A stretch of DNA of 64,000 bases from Verrucomicrobiota bacterium (GCA_016235595.1 JACRJX010000015.1:310001-374000), one strand, 5' to 3'; positions 46,712 to 56,976 are shown, counted from the stretch's first letter. The notes: a model not told the origin generated them from the letters alone. A program made the numbers and translations.

Positions 46712-48756
46712 TTGGCACCGGTGATGACAGCCCCTGCAGCGTCGGTCGGTTCTTCGATGCAAACCTTGTCTTTTCCTAGCGACGCGACGAGATCGGGCAG
46801 GTCATAGACCTTCAACGCGCCGTGGACGGTCGTGATCAACTGGTCCTTGGCCGCAGGCTCACGGAGAACGCTCACCCACGAAGCCAGCGTCCGGCGCAAT
46901 GTCAGCGACGCGATCGATTCCGGTTCCAGCGCCGCGGCGTGCAACGCCGGAATGCCGGCTGTGCCGATGCCGACGAGATGGACCTTGCGCGGTGCGCCTT
47001 TCGCTTCGTAGCCGGCCAGGAATCGCGCGCAGATCAATGCGTCCTCGGTCCACATGCCAACCAGCGAGCGGCCGAGCAGGTAGGAGTGATAGAAGTCACC
47101 CGCCACAAGGCCGTAGGTGCCGCTATACCATTTCTTCGTCTTCTCCTGAGTCTCGCCCAGGCCGCGCACGTCCACGGCGAGCACGAGATGGCCTTGCGTC
47201 ACCAGTTTCTCAATCGGGCCGCCCGGCGCTGCGTCGGTTTGCTTGCCCTGACCATGGAGATAAAGATACGCGTTGGCATCCGGCTTCGGCGGCACGAACG
47301 CGAGCGCAGGCAGCACGATGCCGGCTTCCGGCTCCAGCACCAGCTTCTCGATGCGATAACCTTGCCGTTCGATGCTGCCGACTTTGCGATGCGTCGGCAG
47401 CGGCAGCTTGTCAAGCGGGCGCACGCCGGCAGTCTCGCGCACTTTCGCCAGCGCCTCGGTCTTCGATGCTTCTGTCCACAGTTTCCGCCGTTCCTGCGAG
47501 AGTTTCTTATCCACTTCGACGTTCAGGTCAAACACGGACTTCTCGCCGGGCATGAGCATGACCTGGCCTTTTACCGAGCACTGGATCTCCGGGTCTTTGC
47601 GGATCGGAAAATCCGGTTCGATGATGTCGTCGTCGTTTTTGAGCAGCCAGCGGCGCATCCAGCGCACCGCGCCAACGCGCAGGTGGGTGCTGAAACCGTG
47701 CGGTTCGTCGGCCTCGACAAGGTCCACGTGATTGGCGAAACCGAGCCGCCCATAGATTCGCTTGGCTTCGCGGAACGAATCCCATGAGCCGACGATGTCA
47801 AACATGTCACGCGTCGCCACGCACATCAGCGTCGGCTTCGGCGCGCGCATGATCACGTAATCGCCGTGTTCCATGCCGAACGCAATCTGGCCGAAGATGT
47901 TCTGCTCGCCGTCCTGGCCGCCGATGCGTTCGAGCAACTTGCGGAACGAGGTGAGGTAGCACGATGGCGCGGCGGCGACGATGCGGTCGTCGAGCGCCAT
48001 CAGGTAGCTGGTGAGCGTGCCGCCGCCAGAGTTACCGGTGCAACCGATGCGTTTGGGATCAATGTCACTGCGGCTCTGGAGGTAATCAATCGCCCTCATG
48101 CCGTCCCAGACGCGGTAGGTGGCGACGTTGCGGCCGACGAGGATTGCGCCGATGCCGACCAGCGTGTGTTCGGTGGTGCTGCCAAGGGCGGCCTTGCCGT
48201 CGGGCTTGAGCACCTGCGCGCGCTCGCCCTGGCCGATGGGGTCGTAGCAGAACGCGGCCAGGCCGTTTTTCGCGAGCAGGATGCTGGCGCGCTGGTAGGT
48301 CTCGGCGCCCTTGCCGTTGGAGCTGTGGCCGCACGGCACGATCACGCCGGGGTAGGGTGGCGGGGTCTTGGGCAGGTAGAGCAGGCCGGTGACGTGATGC
48401 TTCGGCTCGCTCTCGAAGATGACTTTCTCGACGCGGTAATCGCCGCCGTCCATCGTGCCGGTGATCTTCGCGTTGAGCGGCGTGCGCTTCGGGAATCCGC
48501 CGAGTTGCCGCTCGAAGAAATCGCGCCGCTGCTGCTGCCACGCGGCGACCTGTTCCAGCGTCTTGACCTTCTCATAGTCCGCTTTGCGCTGGTCGAGTGC
48601 GGCGTATGCGGCGGCCTTGAGATAAGCGTCGAGCATCGCAAGCGGCGCATTGGTTCCTTTCGCGGGCGTGGGGGATGGTGGCAGGACGTTGAGGTCTTGG
48701 GCGTTCGCGGCACAAATCATCAAACCCAGGCTCCAGACGGCGAGATGTCGTATCAT
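46708..48756 (-). CDS. Exported alpha/beta hydrolase / acetylxylan-esterase-like protein (two alpha/beta regions)
   Basis: YPGVIVPCGHSSNGKGAETYQ, IGCTGNSGGGTLTSYLMALDDRIVAAAPSCY; second half NAYLYLHGQGKQTDAAP...VHLVGIGTAGIPALHAAALEPES. Confidence 0.85.
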   Translation of the reverse strand: MIRHLAVWSLGLMICAANAQDLNVLPPSPTPAKGTNAPLAMLDAYLKAAAYAALDQRKADYEKVKTLEQVAAWQQQRRDFFERQLGGFPKRTPLNAKITGTMDGGDYRVEKVIFESEPKHHVTGLLYLPKTPPPYPGVIVPCGHSSNGKGAETYQRASILLAKNGLAAFCYDPIGQGERAQVLKPDGKAALGSTTEHTLVGIGAILVGRNVATYRVWDGMRAIDYLQSRSDIDPKRIGCTGNSGGGTLTSYLMALDDRIVAAAPSCYLTSFRKLLERIGGQDGEQNIFGQIAFGMEHGDYVIMRAPKPTLMCVATRDMFDIVGSWDSFREAKRIYGRLGFANHVDLVEADEPHGFSTHLRVGAVRWMRRWLLKNDDDIIEPDFPIRKDPEIQCSVKGQVMLMPGEKSVFDLNVEVDKKLSQERRKLWTEASKTEALAKVRETAGVRPLDKLPLPTHRKVGSIERQGYRIEKLVLEPEAGIVLPALAFVPPKPDANAYLYLHGQGKQTDAAPGGPIEKLVTQGHLVLAVDVRGLGETQEKTKKWYSGTYGLVAGDFYHSYLLGRSLVGMWTEDALICARFLAGYEAKGAPRKVHLVGIGTAGIPALHAAALEPESIASLTLRRTLASWVSVLREPAAKDQLITTVHGALKVYDLPDLVASLGKDKVCIEEPTDAAGAVITGAK

Positions 48757-48934
48757 AGATTCTCCTTTGCGCAATGTGCTATTGGCGGGCCAATCCATAT
48801 CATCTATCGCGCTGGAATCAAGCGAGCGTTTTCGGACGCCGGGAAGCTGCCGCACGGAACAGCATGGCGAGGCGCGCGATGATGTGCGAAAAGTGTGGTA
48901 GCATGTGAGAAGAAAACCAGCAGTGAAACACGAT

Positions 48935-50272
48935 ATGATTTGTCAGAGTCACATGCTTCTTGGCTTCGCCGCCATCGCGCTCATTTCCCACATTGCCTGC
49001 GCGGGCGACGCGGACCATTGGCCGCAGTTCCGCGGCGGATGTGGCGGCGTCGCCGACGGCGCGAAACTGCCGCTCGTTTGGAGCGCGACGACCAACGTGG
49101 TCTGGAAGACCGCGATTCCCGGCAAGTCCTGGTCGTCGCCGGTCGTGTGGGGCGGCAAGGTTTTCGTTACATCGGCGGTGAGCGGGCAGGCTGTCGAGCC
49201 GCCGCGCAAGGGCCTTTATGTCTGGCGGTTCTGGGGCACGCGTGAGGCTGACGAGTATCGCTGCGTCATCTATTGCCTCGACTTCGCCACGGGCAAGGTC
49301 CTTTGGGAACGCGTAGCGCACCGCGGGGCGGTGCCGGGCGCGATTCACATGAAGAACAGTTACGCCTCCGAGACGCCCGCCACCGACGGCGAGCGCGTGT
49401 TCGCGTGCTTCGGCAACGTTGGCCTGTTCTGCTACGACATGGACGGGCGCGAAGTGTGGTCGCAGAAATGGGGTTTCTTCCCGACGCGGCTCGGTTGGGG
49501 GCCGGCGGCCTCGCCTGTGCTGCACGGCGACCGTGTTTATGTGGTCAACGACAACGAAAAGGCGTCGTTCCTCGCTGCGTTCGACAAGCGGACAGGCAAG
49601 CAACTCTGGCGTGTCCAGCGCGACGAGCCGAGCAACTGGGCCACTCCACTGGTCTGGGAAAATGAAAAGCGCACTGAGATCATCACCCCCGGCCGCGGCA
49701 AAGTGCGCTCCTACGATCTCGCCGGCCGCCTGTTGTGGGAACTCTCCGGCATGTCCGACATCGTCATCCCGACGCCTGCCGCCAACCGCAGCCTGCTCTT
49801 CGTCAGCTCTGGCTATGTCAGCAACTCCCTGCGGCCGGTCTATGCCATCCGGCCCGGCGCCTCCGGCGACATCTCGCTCAAGGACGACCAGACGAGCAAC
49901 CAGTTTATCGCGTGGTGCGACCGCAAGGCCGGTCCCTACAATCCGTCGCCGTTGCTCTGCGGCGATTACCTCTACGTGCTCTACGACAAAGGGTTTCTCG
50001 CTTGCTACGACGCGAAGACGGGCAAGCCGGTTTATGGCCGCCAGCGACTCAGCGCCAGCGCGACCGCCTTCACCGCATCGCCGTGGGTGTGCGATGGAAA
50101 GATCTATTGCCTGAGCGAAGACGGCGAGACGTTCATCGTGCAAGCGGGGCCGGAGTTCAAACTGCTTGGCAGCAACCGACTCGACGGGATGACACTGGCG
50201 ACACCGGCGGTTGCTCGTGACAGTCTTGTGATCCGCACCTTCTCCAAGCTCTGGCGGATTCAGGGCCGGTAG
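48935..50272 (+). CDS. PQQ-like beta-propeller repeat protein
   Basis: DHWPQFRGGCGGVADGAKLPLVWSATTNVVWKTAIPGKSWSSPVVWGGKVFVTSA; repeated LVWENEKRTEIITPGRGKVRSYDLAGRLLWE. Start 48935 or 48905. Confidence 0.9.
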   Translation: MICQSHMLLGFAAIALISHIACAGDADHWPQFRGGCGGVADGAKLPLVWSATTNVVWKTAIPGKSWSSPVVWGGKVFVTSAVSGQAVEPPRKGLYVWRFWGTREADEYRCVIYCLDFATGKVLWERVAHRGAVPGAIHMKNSYASETPATDGERVFACFGNVGLFCYDMDGREVWSQKWGFFPTRLGWGPAASPVLHGDRVYVVNDNEKASFLAAFDKRTGKQLWRVQRDEPSNWATPLVWENEKRTEIITPGRGKVRSYDLAGRLLWELSGMSDIVIPTPAANRSLLFVSSGYVSNSLRPVYAIRPGASGDISLKDDQTSNQFIAWCDRKAGPYNPSPLLCGDYLYVLYDKGFLACYDAKTGKPVYGRQRLSASATAFTASPWVCDGKIYCLSEDGETFIVQAGPEFKLLGSNRLDGMTLATPAVARDSLVIRTFSKLWRIQGR

Positions 50273-50324
50273 GAATTTTAGAGATGAGTTGATTTGCTCG
50301 GCGTTGATGGGACAAGGAAGATGT

Positions 50325-50358
50325 GAAACCACGGAATGCACGAAAGGACACGAAAAGG
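50325..50358. repeat. Short degenerate ~10-nt-period CACGRA-rich repeat
   Basis: gaaacCACGGAATGCACGAAAGGACACGAAAAGG: three successive CACGRA units; reverse translation in the ORF track reads FVSFRAFRGFT. Confidence 0.55.
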
Positions 50359-50523
50359 TGGAGCGTCTTCTCCGAACGCGCTAGTCTTCCGCGAAGCCAA
50401 TGGCCGCTGCTTTTGGAGAACACGGGCGAACGTTGAGATACAATCCTGCGCCGTGTATGTGGAGAGCCTTCGGCAGGTGCTATTGAGTTGAAGAAATCTA
50501 CGGATGAACCCAGAGAGATTCGG

Positions 50524-51792
50524 ATGGGGAAGGTCGCGATGAATACGATTTGTCGAAGGAGTTTGCTGTTGGCATTGGCTTGGGTGTCTGCTGTGGGTGC
50601 GACAGTGCGGGGCGGCTCCGCAACACTGGGGCTGAAGCTCGAACTGGAGTTTGCCAAGAAACAGTATGAGCTTGGCCAGCCGATCGAAGTAAAGATGCGA
50701 TACACCAACTGCGGGACGAATGACTTGGCAGTTAACACCCGGAAATCCGATAGATCGGGACGCTTACCAGAGATCCTTTTCCAAGCTGTCGATAGACAAG
50801 GTCAGCCGGTTCGTGATCCTTGCGCTGAAGCGATTGGAAGCCTTGGTGGTGGCCTGTCAGGCGGCGCCTATCGTTTGAATCCTGGCGGGGTCGGATACAC
50901 GCAAGCAATCGTCGTCAATCAATGGCTCGGGTTTGATGAACCTGGTGTCTACAAAATCATCGGTCGTTCACGTTCCGCCGGTTACGCATCACGGATTCCG
51001 GGACACTCGTCGTTCTTGGTTGTAAGGAACCCTGTCGAGGTGAAGAGCGATCCGATAGAAATCGAAATCATTCCTCCCGACGACCAGCGACGGCGTGACC
51101 AGATGGCAGAAGCTGAGCGCTTGCTGAATAACGTCGGCGGCCAACGCCCGCTTCGTGAACCAGAGGATGATCAAGTGGTTCGCGCGCGCGTCATGAGTGG
51201 TCTGCGATACCTAATGGATGTGCGTGCGATTCCTTTGATGTTAAAAGGTCTGGAAGATCCATTCTCCAACGTGTGCGTCCATGCCAGATGTGGTTTGGTC
51301 AGCATTCGCGACCTGAAGCCAGTCAAGGATGCGGTGTTGAAACTGATCGAAGATAAAACGTATATAATCGCACCAGACAAGAGCGGTGAATACGTTTGTA
51401 TCCTGGCGACGGCCGATCTGAGGGCACAGGGCAAATCAATGCCGGCTGATCAGAAGATCTTCTTCGAGATAATGATGCGATGGCGAGATGTTCTTGCAAA
51501 GAAACTCATGTCACAGCTGGGCGGATTGCCGAAGGCCAGACAGGCGGAATTGTTGACAGTGGGTATTGCTCTTGGTTCGCTTCCTCAATCGGATTCTGAA
51601 ATTCTGCAACGCTTTCTCCAGAGTTTGGAAAACGTTCCGGCGGCAGAGACTGATCGGGCAGAGTACATCATCAGGCGTCAGTGCAATCGCAAGGAATTCA
51701 TGCCGCAGCTTCGGGAAATCATCAAAAAACCTGCGTGCCACTCGAAGTTAAAACAAGCGGCCCGGGAGGTTCTGCAAACTCTCGGCCAGTAA
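50524..51792 (+). CDS. Hypothetical exported protein, possibly with HEAT-like C-terminal region
   Basis: Signal peptide NTICRRSLLLALAWVSAVGATVRGGS; N-term beta-rich (LKLELEFAKKQYELGQPIEVKMRYTNCG); helical C-term. Start uncertain (50488 or 50524). Confidence 0.65.
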   Translation: MGKVAMNTICRRSLLLALAWVSAVGATVRGGSATLGLKLELEFAKKQYELGQPIEVKMRYTNCGTNDLAVNTRKSDRSGRLPEILFQAVDRQGQPVRDPCAEAIGSLGGGLSGGAYRLNPGGVGYTQAIVVNQWLGFDEPGVYKIIGRSRSAGYASRIPGHSSFLVVRNPVEVKSDPIEIEIIPPDDQRRRDQMAEAERLLNNVGGQRPLREPEDDQVVRARVMSGLRYLMDVRAIPLMLKGLEDPFSNVCVHARCGLVSIRDLKPVKDAVLKLIEDKTYIIAPDKSGEYVCILATADLRAQGKSMPADQKIFFEIMMRWRDVLAKKLMSQLGGLPKARQAELLTVGIALGSLPQSDSEILQRFLQSLENVPAAETDRAEYIIRRQCNRKEFMPQLREIIKKPACHSKLKQAAREVLQTLGQ

Positions 51793-51863
51793 TGGTGGCC
51801 GGTCCAGCGGACGCTTTCTGATAGTTTTGGATTCTCATCCGTTCTGGGTTTAACCTACCCGAC

Positions 51864-52724
51864 ATGAGCGCGACCAAAACCCTGCAAGTTTCCTGCGTGC
51901 AACTCCATTGGGCCAGAAGCCTTGAACGCAATCTGGAGCGAACGCTTCATTACATCCGCCTCGCGGCAGGGGAAGGCAGCCGCGTGGTGTTGTTCCCGGA
52001 GACGAACCTGACGAGCTATTACTTCCCGCACGTGGCCCGGCTCAAGCCAGCGGCAGTGGAGCGGGCGTTGGAGAAGACCTGCCACGCGGCCAAGGAAGCC
52101 GGCATCTGGGTCATCGTGGGCAGCCTCCGCAAAACCACCGACCGTTTCCTGAATCTCGCCCACGTGATCTCGCCCTCGGGCGACGTGACACACGAATACG
52201 CCAAGGTCCACATGGCTGGACGCGACGAGCGGAAGTTCTGCCGCGGCGGCAACAAACTGTCGCTGTTCGACATCGACGGCGTGCGGTGCACGCTGGTGAT
52301 CTGCCGCGACGGGCGGCATCCGGAGTTGTATCGGCTGCCGGCGATGGCGGGTGCGCAGGTTCTGTTTCACCCGTCGTGCAGTTCGGACGAGATCGAGGCG
52401 GTGTTGTGGAAGCGTGTGGCCGGCCGCGCCCAACAACCGGTCGGCCCGAACAGCAAGATGTTTCATTGCGTAGCCAATACGGTGGGCCAGTCACCCGACG
52501 GCCTGCAAACCTCCAGCGGCCAATCGTTCATCCGCGAGCCGTCCGGCATGCCGTTGGCTGAGGCCGGCTATTATCAGGAGGAGATGATCACTGCTGTGCT
52601 CGATCTGGGTCGTGCAGATCGCAGCTACGCGCTTGACAGCCTGAACGATCCGCCATTCCTCCGCCGTCATTGGGAGGCGATGGTGAATGAGGTCAAGGCG
52701 CGGGCAGACCTCAAGCCGGAGTGA
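51864..52724 (+). CDS. Carbon-nitrogen hydrolase (nitrilase superfamily)
   Basis: Glu-Lys-Cys triad contexts LFPETNLTSYYF, HEYAKVHMAGRDE, LVICRDGRHPELYRLPAMAGAQVLFHPSCS. Confidence 0.92.
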   Translation: MSATKTLQVSCVQLHWARSLERNLERTLHYIRLAAGEGSRVVLFPETNLTSYYFPHVARLKPAAVERALEKTCHAAKEAGIWVIVGSLRKTTDRFLNLAHVISPSGDVTHEYAKVHMAGRDERKFCRGGNKLSLFDIDGVRCTLVICRDGRHPELYRLPAMAGAQVLFHPSCSSDEIEAVLWKRVAGRAQQPVGPNSKMFHCVANTVGQSPDGLQTSSGQSFIREPSGMPLAEAGYYQEEMITAVLDLGRADRSYALDSLNDPPFLRRHWEAMVNEVKARADLKPE

Positions 52725-52769
52725 AGGATTGACGCTCCGGGCCGTGTTCTCCACCTTTGTGCGAATATT

Positions 52770-54977
52770 ATGAAACGAATCTTCATGCTTCGAGTCGGAC
52801 TTTGCGCGCTGGCGGTTTCTCTCGCAGCCGTGTTCGGCGTCGGAGTGGCGCGAGGCGCGGAGAGCCCAACATCACTGCGGCTGACACGAGAGGGACTGGC
52901 GATCGAGGCGGGCAGCGCGGGCCACTTTACGCTGAACTACCCGGTTTTCGTTGGCGCAAAATGGGATGATGTCCGCAAGCCAATTGAGGCCACCGTTTCG
53001 GGCAACAGCGCGACGCTCAAGTTTGACGGCGACACACGCATCGAGGTGGTGTTACAGCCGGGGGAGGGGACACTGACGTTCACGCCGGTGAACGTGCCTG
53101 CTGGTATGACGTCGCTCCGCGCGGGGATGCAGATTGATTTCAGCTACGCCACGGGTGGCGCGTGGAAGATCGGCGATGGCAAGGAGACGCCGTTCCCTGC
53201 GCAGAAGCCGCCCAAGCCGCACATCTACCAGGGCAACGCCGCGACGCTGACGCTGCGCAACTTCGACGGCGCGACGCTGTCGTTGCAGGTGCCGCCTCAC
53301 AGTTTCCAGGAACTGACCGACAATCGCGAATGGGACTGGAAGATTTTTCAATGGCAGTTCAGCGCGCCCTGCCAACCCGGCGCGGGGCCCGTGCTCGTAA
53401 AGGTCGCATTCGGCGCGCCGGCGGCGGACGCGCCGAAGCTTGTGGACCGTTTTGGCCAGAGCACGCGTTCCGATTTTCCCGGCAAGGTGAAGTCGGAGGA
53501 GAAACTCAAGCAGGACGCGCAAGCCGAGGCGGCATGGCTGGCGAGCCTGCAACCGCCTGTGCTCGACACGTTCGGCGGACTGCCCGGCAGCGGCGGGAAA
53601 CTCGGTCTCAAACGGACCGGCTTCTTCCACGTCGAGAAAAAGGACGCGCGCTGGATTCTGGTGGACCCGGAGGGTAACGCGTTCTTCCACCTTGGCGTGT
53701 GCGCCTTCGGGCCATCCGACGACTATACTTACTTCGCGGGCCGCGAGCGCATTTATGAGTGGCTGCCCGCGCGCGACGGCGAGTTCAAGAGCGCGTTCCA
53801 TCCCCAATCGTATTGGAATCCCAACGTGTTGTCATTCCACCTCGTCAACACCATCCGCAAGACCGGCCGGCCCTACGAGGCGGCCTCCTACACCGCGCGC
53901 ATGATCGAGCGTGTGCGGAAGTGGGGATTCAACTCAGCGGGCGCGTTCGGCGCGGGTGATGAAGGCGCGCGGCGGCAGGCGAAGTTCCCGCACGTGGCAC
54001 ACCTGCCACTGGAGACGTGGGAAGGTTTTCCCAACATCCCCGGTACCCATGGCGTGTTCGACCCGTTTTCGAACAAGCTGCGCGAACGTTGCGACAAGCT
54101 CTTTGCCGAAAAGCTTCCGCCGGCCGCCGACGATCCGCTGCTGATCGGTTATTTTCTCAGCAACGAACCGCTCTACGAAGAAATCCCCGGCGCGGTCGCG
54201 GCGCTCGACGGCACGCATCCGTGCAAGCGCCGGCTGGCGCAGATACTGGAGGAACAATACAAGACGATCGAAGCGTTCAACCGCGCGTGGGAGACAACGT
54301 TCGCGTCGTTCGCCGATGTCGCTGCGGGCGGCCTGCCCGTGAAGACCGCCGCTGCCAAGGAAGACATGCGGAAGTTCACCGGCATCTTCCTTGACGCTTA
54401 CTTCCGGGTGGTGACGCAGACGTTTCGCAAATACGACAAGAACCACATGCTTATCGGCAACCGGCTCCAGCCCGGCACGATCAACAACGAGACGCTCTGC
54501 CGGCTCAGCGGCAAATACCTGGATATCGTTTCGTTCAACTACTACGCCTACGGCCTCGACCCCGACCGGCTCGCGCGCATCCGCGGCTGGATCGGCGACC
54601 GGCCAATGTTCTTCAGTGAGTTCTACTTCAGCTCGACCGGCGACAGCGGTCTCTCCGGCGGCGCGAAGGACGTGTCCACCCAGCGCGAGCGCGGCCTTGC
54701 CTATCGCCAGTATGTGGAACAAGCCGCCGCGCTCGGCTACGTGGTGGGCATCGAGTGGTTTACGCTGGTGGACCAGGCGGTGACCGGCCGCTGGTTCGAC
54801 AAATACAACGGCGAAGCGGCCAACACCGGCCTCATCTCCGTCGCCGACCGCCCGTGGAGGGTGATGCTCGACGAGATGATGAAAACCAACTACGACATAT
54901 ATAAAGTTTTCCTCGGCGAACGCGCGCCGTTCGTCTTCGACGACCCGCGATTCAAGCCGCCGCGTGCGAGCCGGTGA
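52770..54977 (+). CDS. Exported glycoside hydrolase of clan GH-A type (beta-galactosidase/agarase-like)
   Basis: WILVDPEGNAFFHLGVCAFGPSDDYTYF; LIGYFLSNEPLYEE (acid/base NEP); DRPMFFSEFYFSS (nucleophile-like E); LDIVSFNYYAYG. Confidence 0.8.
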   Translation: MKRIFMLRVGLCALAVSLAAVFGVGVARGAESPTSLRLTREGLAIEAGSAGHFTLNYPVFVGAKWDDVRKPIEATVSGNSATLKFDGDTRIEVVLQPGEGTLTFTPVNVPAGMTSLRAGMQIDFSYATGGAWKIGDGKETPFPAQKPPKPHIYQGNAATLTLRNFDGATLSLQVPPHSFQELTDNREWDWKIFQWQFSAPCQPGAGPVLVKVAFGAPAADAPKLVDRFGQSTRSDFPGKVKSEEKLKQDAQAEAAWLASLQPPVLDTFGGLPGSGGKLGLKRTGFFHVEKKDARWILVDPEGNAFFHLGVCAFGPSDDYTYFAGRERIYEWLPARDGEFKSAFHPQSYWNPNVLSFHLVNTIRKTGRPYEAASYTARMIERVRKWGFNSAGAFGAGDEGARRQAKFPHVAHLPLETWEGFPNIPGTHGVFDPFSNKLRERCDKLFAEKLPPAADDPLLIGYFLSNEPLYEEIPGAVAALDGTHPCKRRLAQILEEQYKTIEAFNRAWETTFASFADVAAGGLPVKTAAAKEDMRKFTGIFLDAYFRVVTQTFRKYDKNHMLIGNRLQPGTINNETLCRLSGKYLDIVSFNYYAYGLDPDRLARIRGWIGDRPMFFSEFYFSSTGDSGLSGGAKDVSTQRERGLAYRQYVEQAAALGYVVGIEWFTLVDQAVTGRWFDKYNGEAANTGLISVADRPWRVMLDEMMKTNYDIYKVFLGERAPFVFDDPRFKPPRASR

Positions 54978-55126
54978 GCGGCAAGGGTTCTCGTGTCCTC
55001 TCTGGCAGGAGGCTTCCTGCTTGAAACGACGGCGGATGCTCCTATCATGCGCTCGCGTCCGATACGCCGCAAAGAACAGAGCACTGAGCAATGGTTCGTT
55101 TAGGCCCCAATCATAGGAACACCACC

Positions 55127-56101
55127 ATGTCGCAGGAAATCAATCGCCGGGAGTTCATCACAACATCACTGCTGGCCGCTCCGGTTGGCGCGATCGCAAC
55201 CGCATCGGCTGCGGACGCCCCATCGGCCACCAAGCCAAAGACCCCAACGCAATCGTTGCCGATGGGCCAGATTGGCGGCGATCTGAAAGTCAGCCGCGTC
55301 ATTCTGGGCGGCAACCTGGTCAATCTCTTCATGCACAGCCGTGACCTGCGGTATGTCAATCAACTCTCCGAGCAATACCATACCGACGATCGCATCCTGC
55401 AGACGCTGGCGGTGGCCGAGGAGAACGGCGTCAACACCATGTCGCTCAGCAACCGCGTCCGCGCGATGAGCCTGCTCAAGCGCCACCGCAACGAACGCCG
55501 CGGCAAGATGCAGTGGATCATCTGCCCGATCACCAAGCCCGATGATTCGATGAAAGGCTACCGCGAGGAAGTCGAACGGCTCGCCGGGGAAGGCGCCGAC
55601 GCGGTCTACATGCACGGCGGCATGTCCGACGCGCTGCTGGCCGCAGGTCGCGTGGATCTCATCGCCAAAGCGGTCGAGATTTTCAAGAGCCAGAACGTTC
55701 CCGGCGGCATCGGCGCTCACGATCTCGGCGTCGTTGATGCGTGCGAGAAGGCCAACATCCCGAACGATTTCTACATCAAGACGTTTCATCACCTCGAATA
55801 TCCCACCGCGCCGAAGCCCGAAGACATGAAGAAGCCGTGCGCGGAGGTGCCGGGCTACTGGTGCAAGGACTGGAAAGCGGTCGCCGAGCGGATGAAGAGC
55901 GTCAAGAAGACGTGGATCGCCTTCAAGATCATGGCCGCCGGCGCGATTCCGCCGAAGAAGGCGTTCCAGTGGGCGTTCGAGGGCGGCGGCGATCACGTCC
56001 TCGTTGGCATGTTCGATTGGCAGATTGCCGAGGACATCGCCTTGGCCCGCACAGCCATCGAGAAAGCCAAGGCCAACCGCCAGCGCCCGTGGTGCAGTTG
56101 A
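55127..56101 (+). CDS. Tat-signal TIM-barrel-like protein of unknown function
   Basis: INRREFITTSLLAAPVGAIATASA Tat signal; LQTLAVAEENGVNTMSLSNR, GADAVYMHGGMSDALLAAGRVDLI resemble an (alpha/beta)8 barrel. ATG at 55127 preferred. Confidence 0.7.
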   Translation: MSQEINRREFITTSLLAAPVGAIATASAADAPSATKPKTPTQSLPMGQIGGDLKVSRVILGGNLVNLFMHSRDLRYVNQLSEQYHTDDRILQTLAVAEENGVNTMSLSNRVRAMSLLKRHRNERRGKMQWIICPITKPDDSMKGYREEVERLAGEGADAVYMHGGMSDALLAAGRVDLIAKAVEIFKSQNVPGGIGAHDLGVVDACEKANIPNDFYIKTFHHLEYPTAPKPEDMKKPCAEVPGYWCKDWKAVAERMKSVKKTWIAFKIMAAGAIPPKKAFQWAFEGGGDHVLVGMFDWQIAEDIALARTAIEKAKANRQRPWCS

Positions 56102-56112
56102 TTTAACCTGTC

Positions 56113-56976
56113 ATGAAAACCACGCAAGTTGTCACGCGCCGGCGTTTTTTGGAAACCGCATTGCTGGGGTCAGCCGTTGTTGCTGCTGCGCATCGAGCGT
56201 CTTCGCTTGCGCAGGCTGATGATAAGGGACGCGATCCGTTTCGCGGACTGAAGGTGGGCATTGCTTCGTATTCATTGCGGAAGTATCCGTTGGACCAAGC
56301 CATTGCCATGACCAGGGAGGCGGGCGTGCGGTATATCACGCTGAAGTCCTTCCATCTGCCGTTGGAGAGCACGACCGCGCAGTGCCAGGAAGCGCGCAGG
56401 AAGATCGAGGCCGCCGGCTTGGTGCTCATGGGCGGCGGTGTCATCGTCATGAAGAACCATGAGGATGAGATTCGGCGTGCGTTCGAATATGCGCGCGACG
56501 CCGGCATGCCAACCATCGTATGCAGTCCCGATCCAGCCGCGCTCGACACGGTGGAGAAGTTTGCCCGGCAATTCAACATACGCGCCGCGATTCACAACCA
56601 CGGGCCGGGCGATAAACGGTTTCCACTGCCGCAGGACGCATTCAAGCTGGTGAAGGAGCGCCACGCGCTGATGGGCGTCTGCATGGACGTGGGACACACT
56701 GTTCGGGTTGGCGGCGACGCGCTCGCAGCGATCAAGGAATGTGCCAGCCGGTTGTACGATTTTCACATCAAGGATGTGTCAGCCGCCACGCCCAAGGGTG
56801 TCGAGGTTGTCGTGGGCAAAGGCGTGATAGACATCCCCGCTGTGCTGAAGGCGCTGCTCGAAATCAAATTCTCGGGCCACCTCGCCCTTGAATTTGAAGC
56901 CGGTGCCAACGATCCCCTGCCTGGCATCAAAGAGTCCTTCGCTTACCTACGGCAAGTGCTGGCGGCGATGAGCTAG
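56113..56976 (+). CDS. Tat-signal sugar phosphate isomerase/epimerase-like TIM barrel
   Basis: TRRRFLETALLGSAVVAAAHRASS; GLKVGIASYSLRKYPLDQAIAMTREAGVRYITLKSFHLPL; GVCMDVGHTVRVGGDALAAIKECASRLYDFHIKDVS. Confidence 0.88.
   Translation: MKTTQVVTRRRFLETALLGSAVVAAAHRASSLAQADDKGRDPFRGLKVGIASYSLRKYPLDQAIAMTREAGVRYITLKSFHLPLESTTAQCQEARRKIEAAGLVLMGGGVIVMKNHEDEIRRAFEYARDAGMPTIVCSPDPAALDTVEKFARQFNIRAAIHNHGPGDKRFPLPQDAFKLVKERHALMGVCMDVGHTVRVGGDALAAIKECASRLYDFHIKDVSAATPKGVEVVVGKGVIDIPAVLKALLEIKFSGHLALEFEAGANDPLPGIKESFAYLRQVLAAMS

Noticed and set aside
50325-50358. Possible CRISPR-like short repeats
   Set aside because: Units are about 10 nt, degenerate and contiguous with no spacers; no cas genes in the window.
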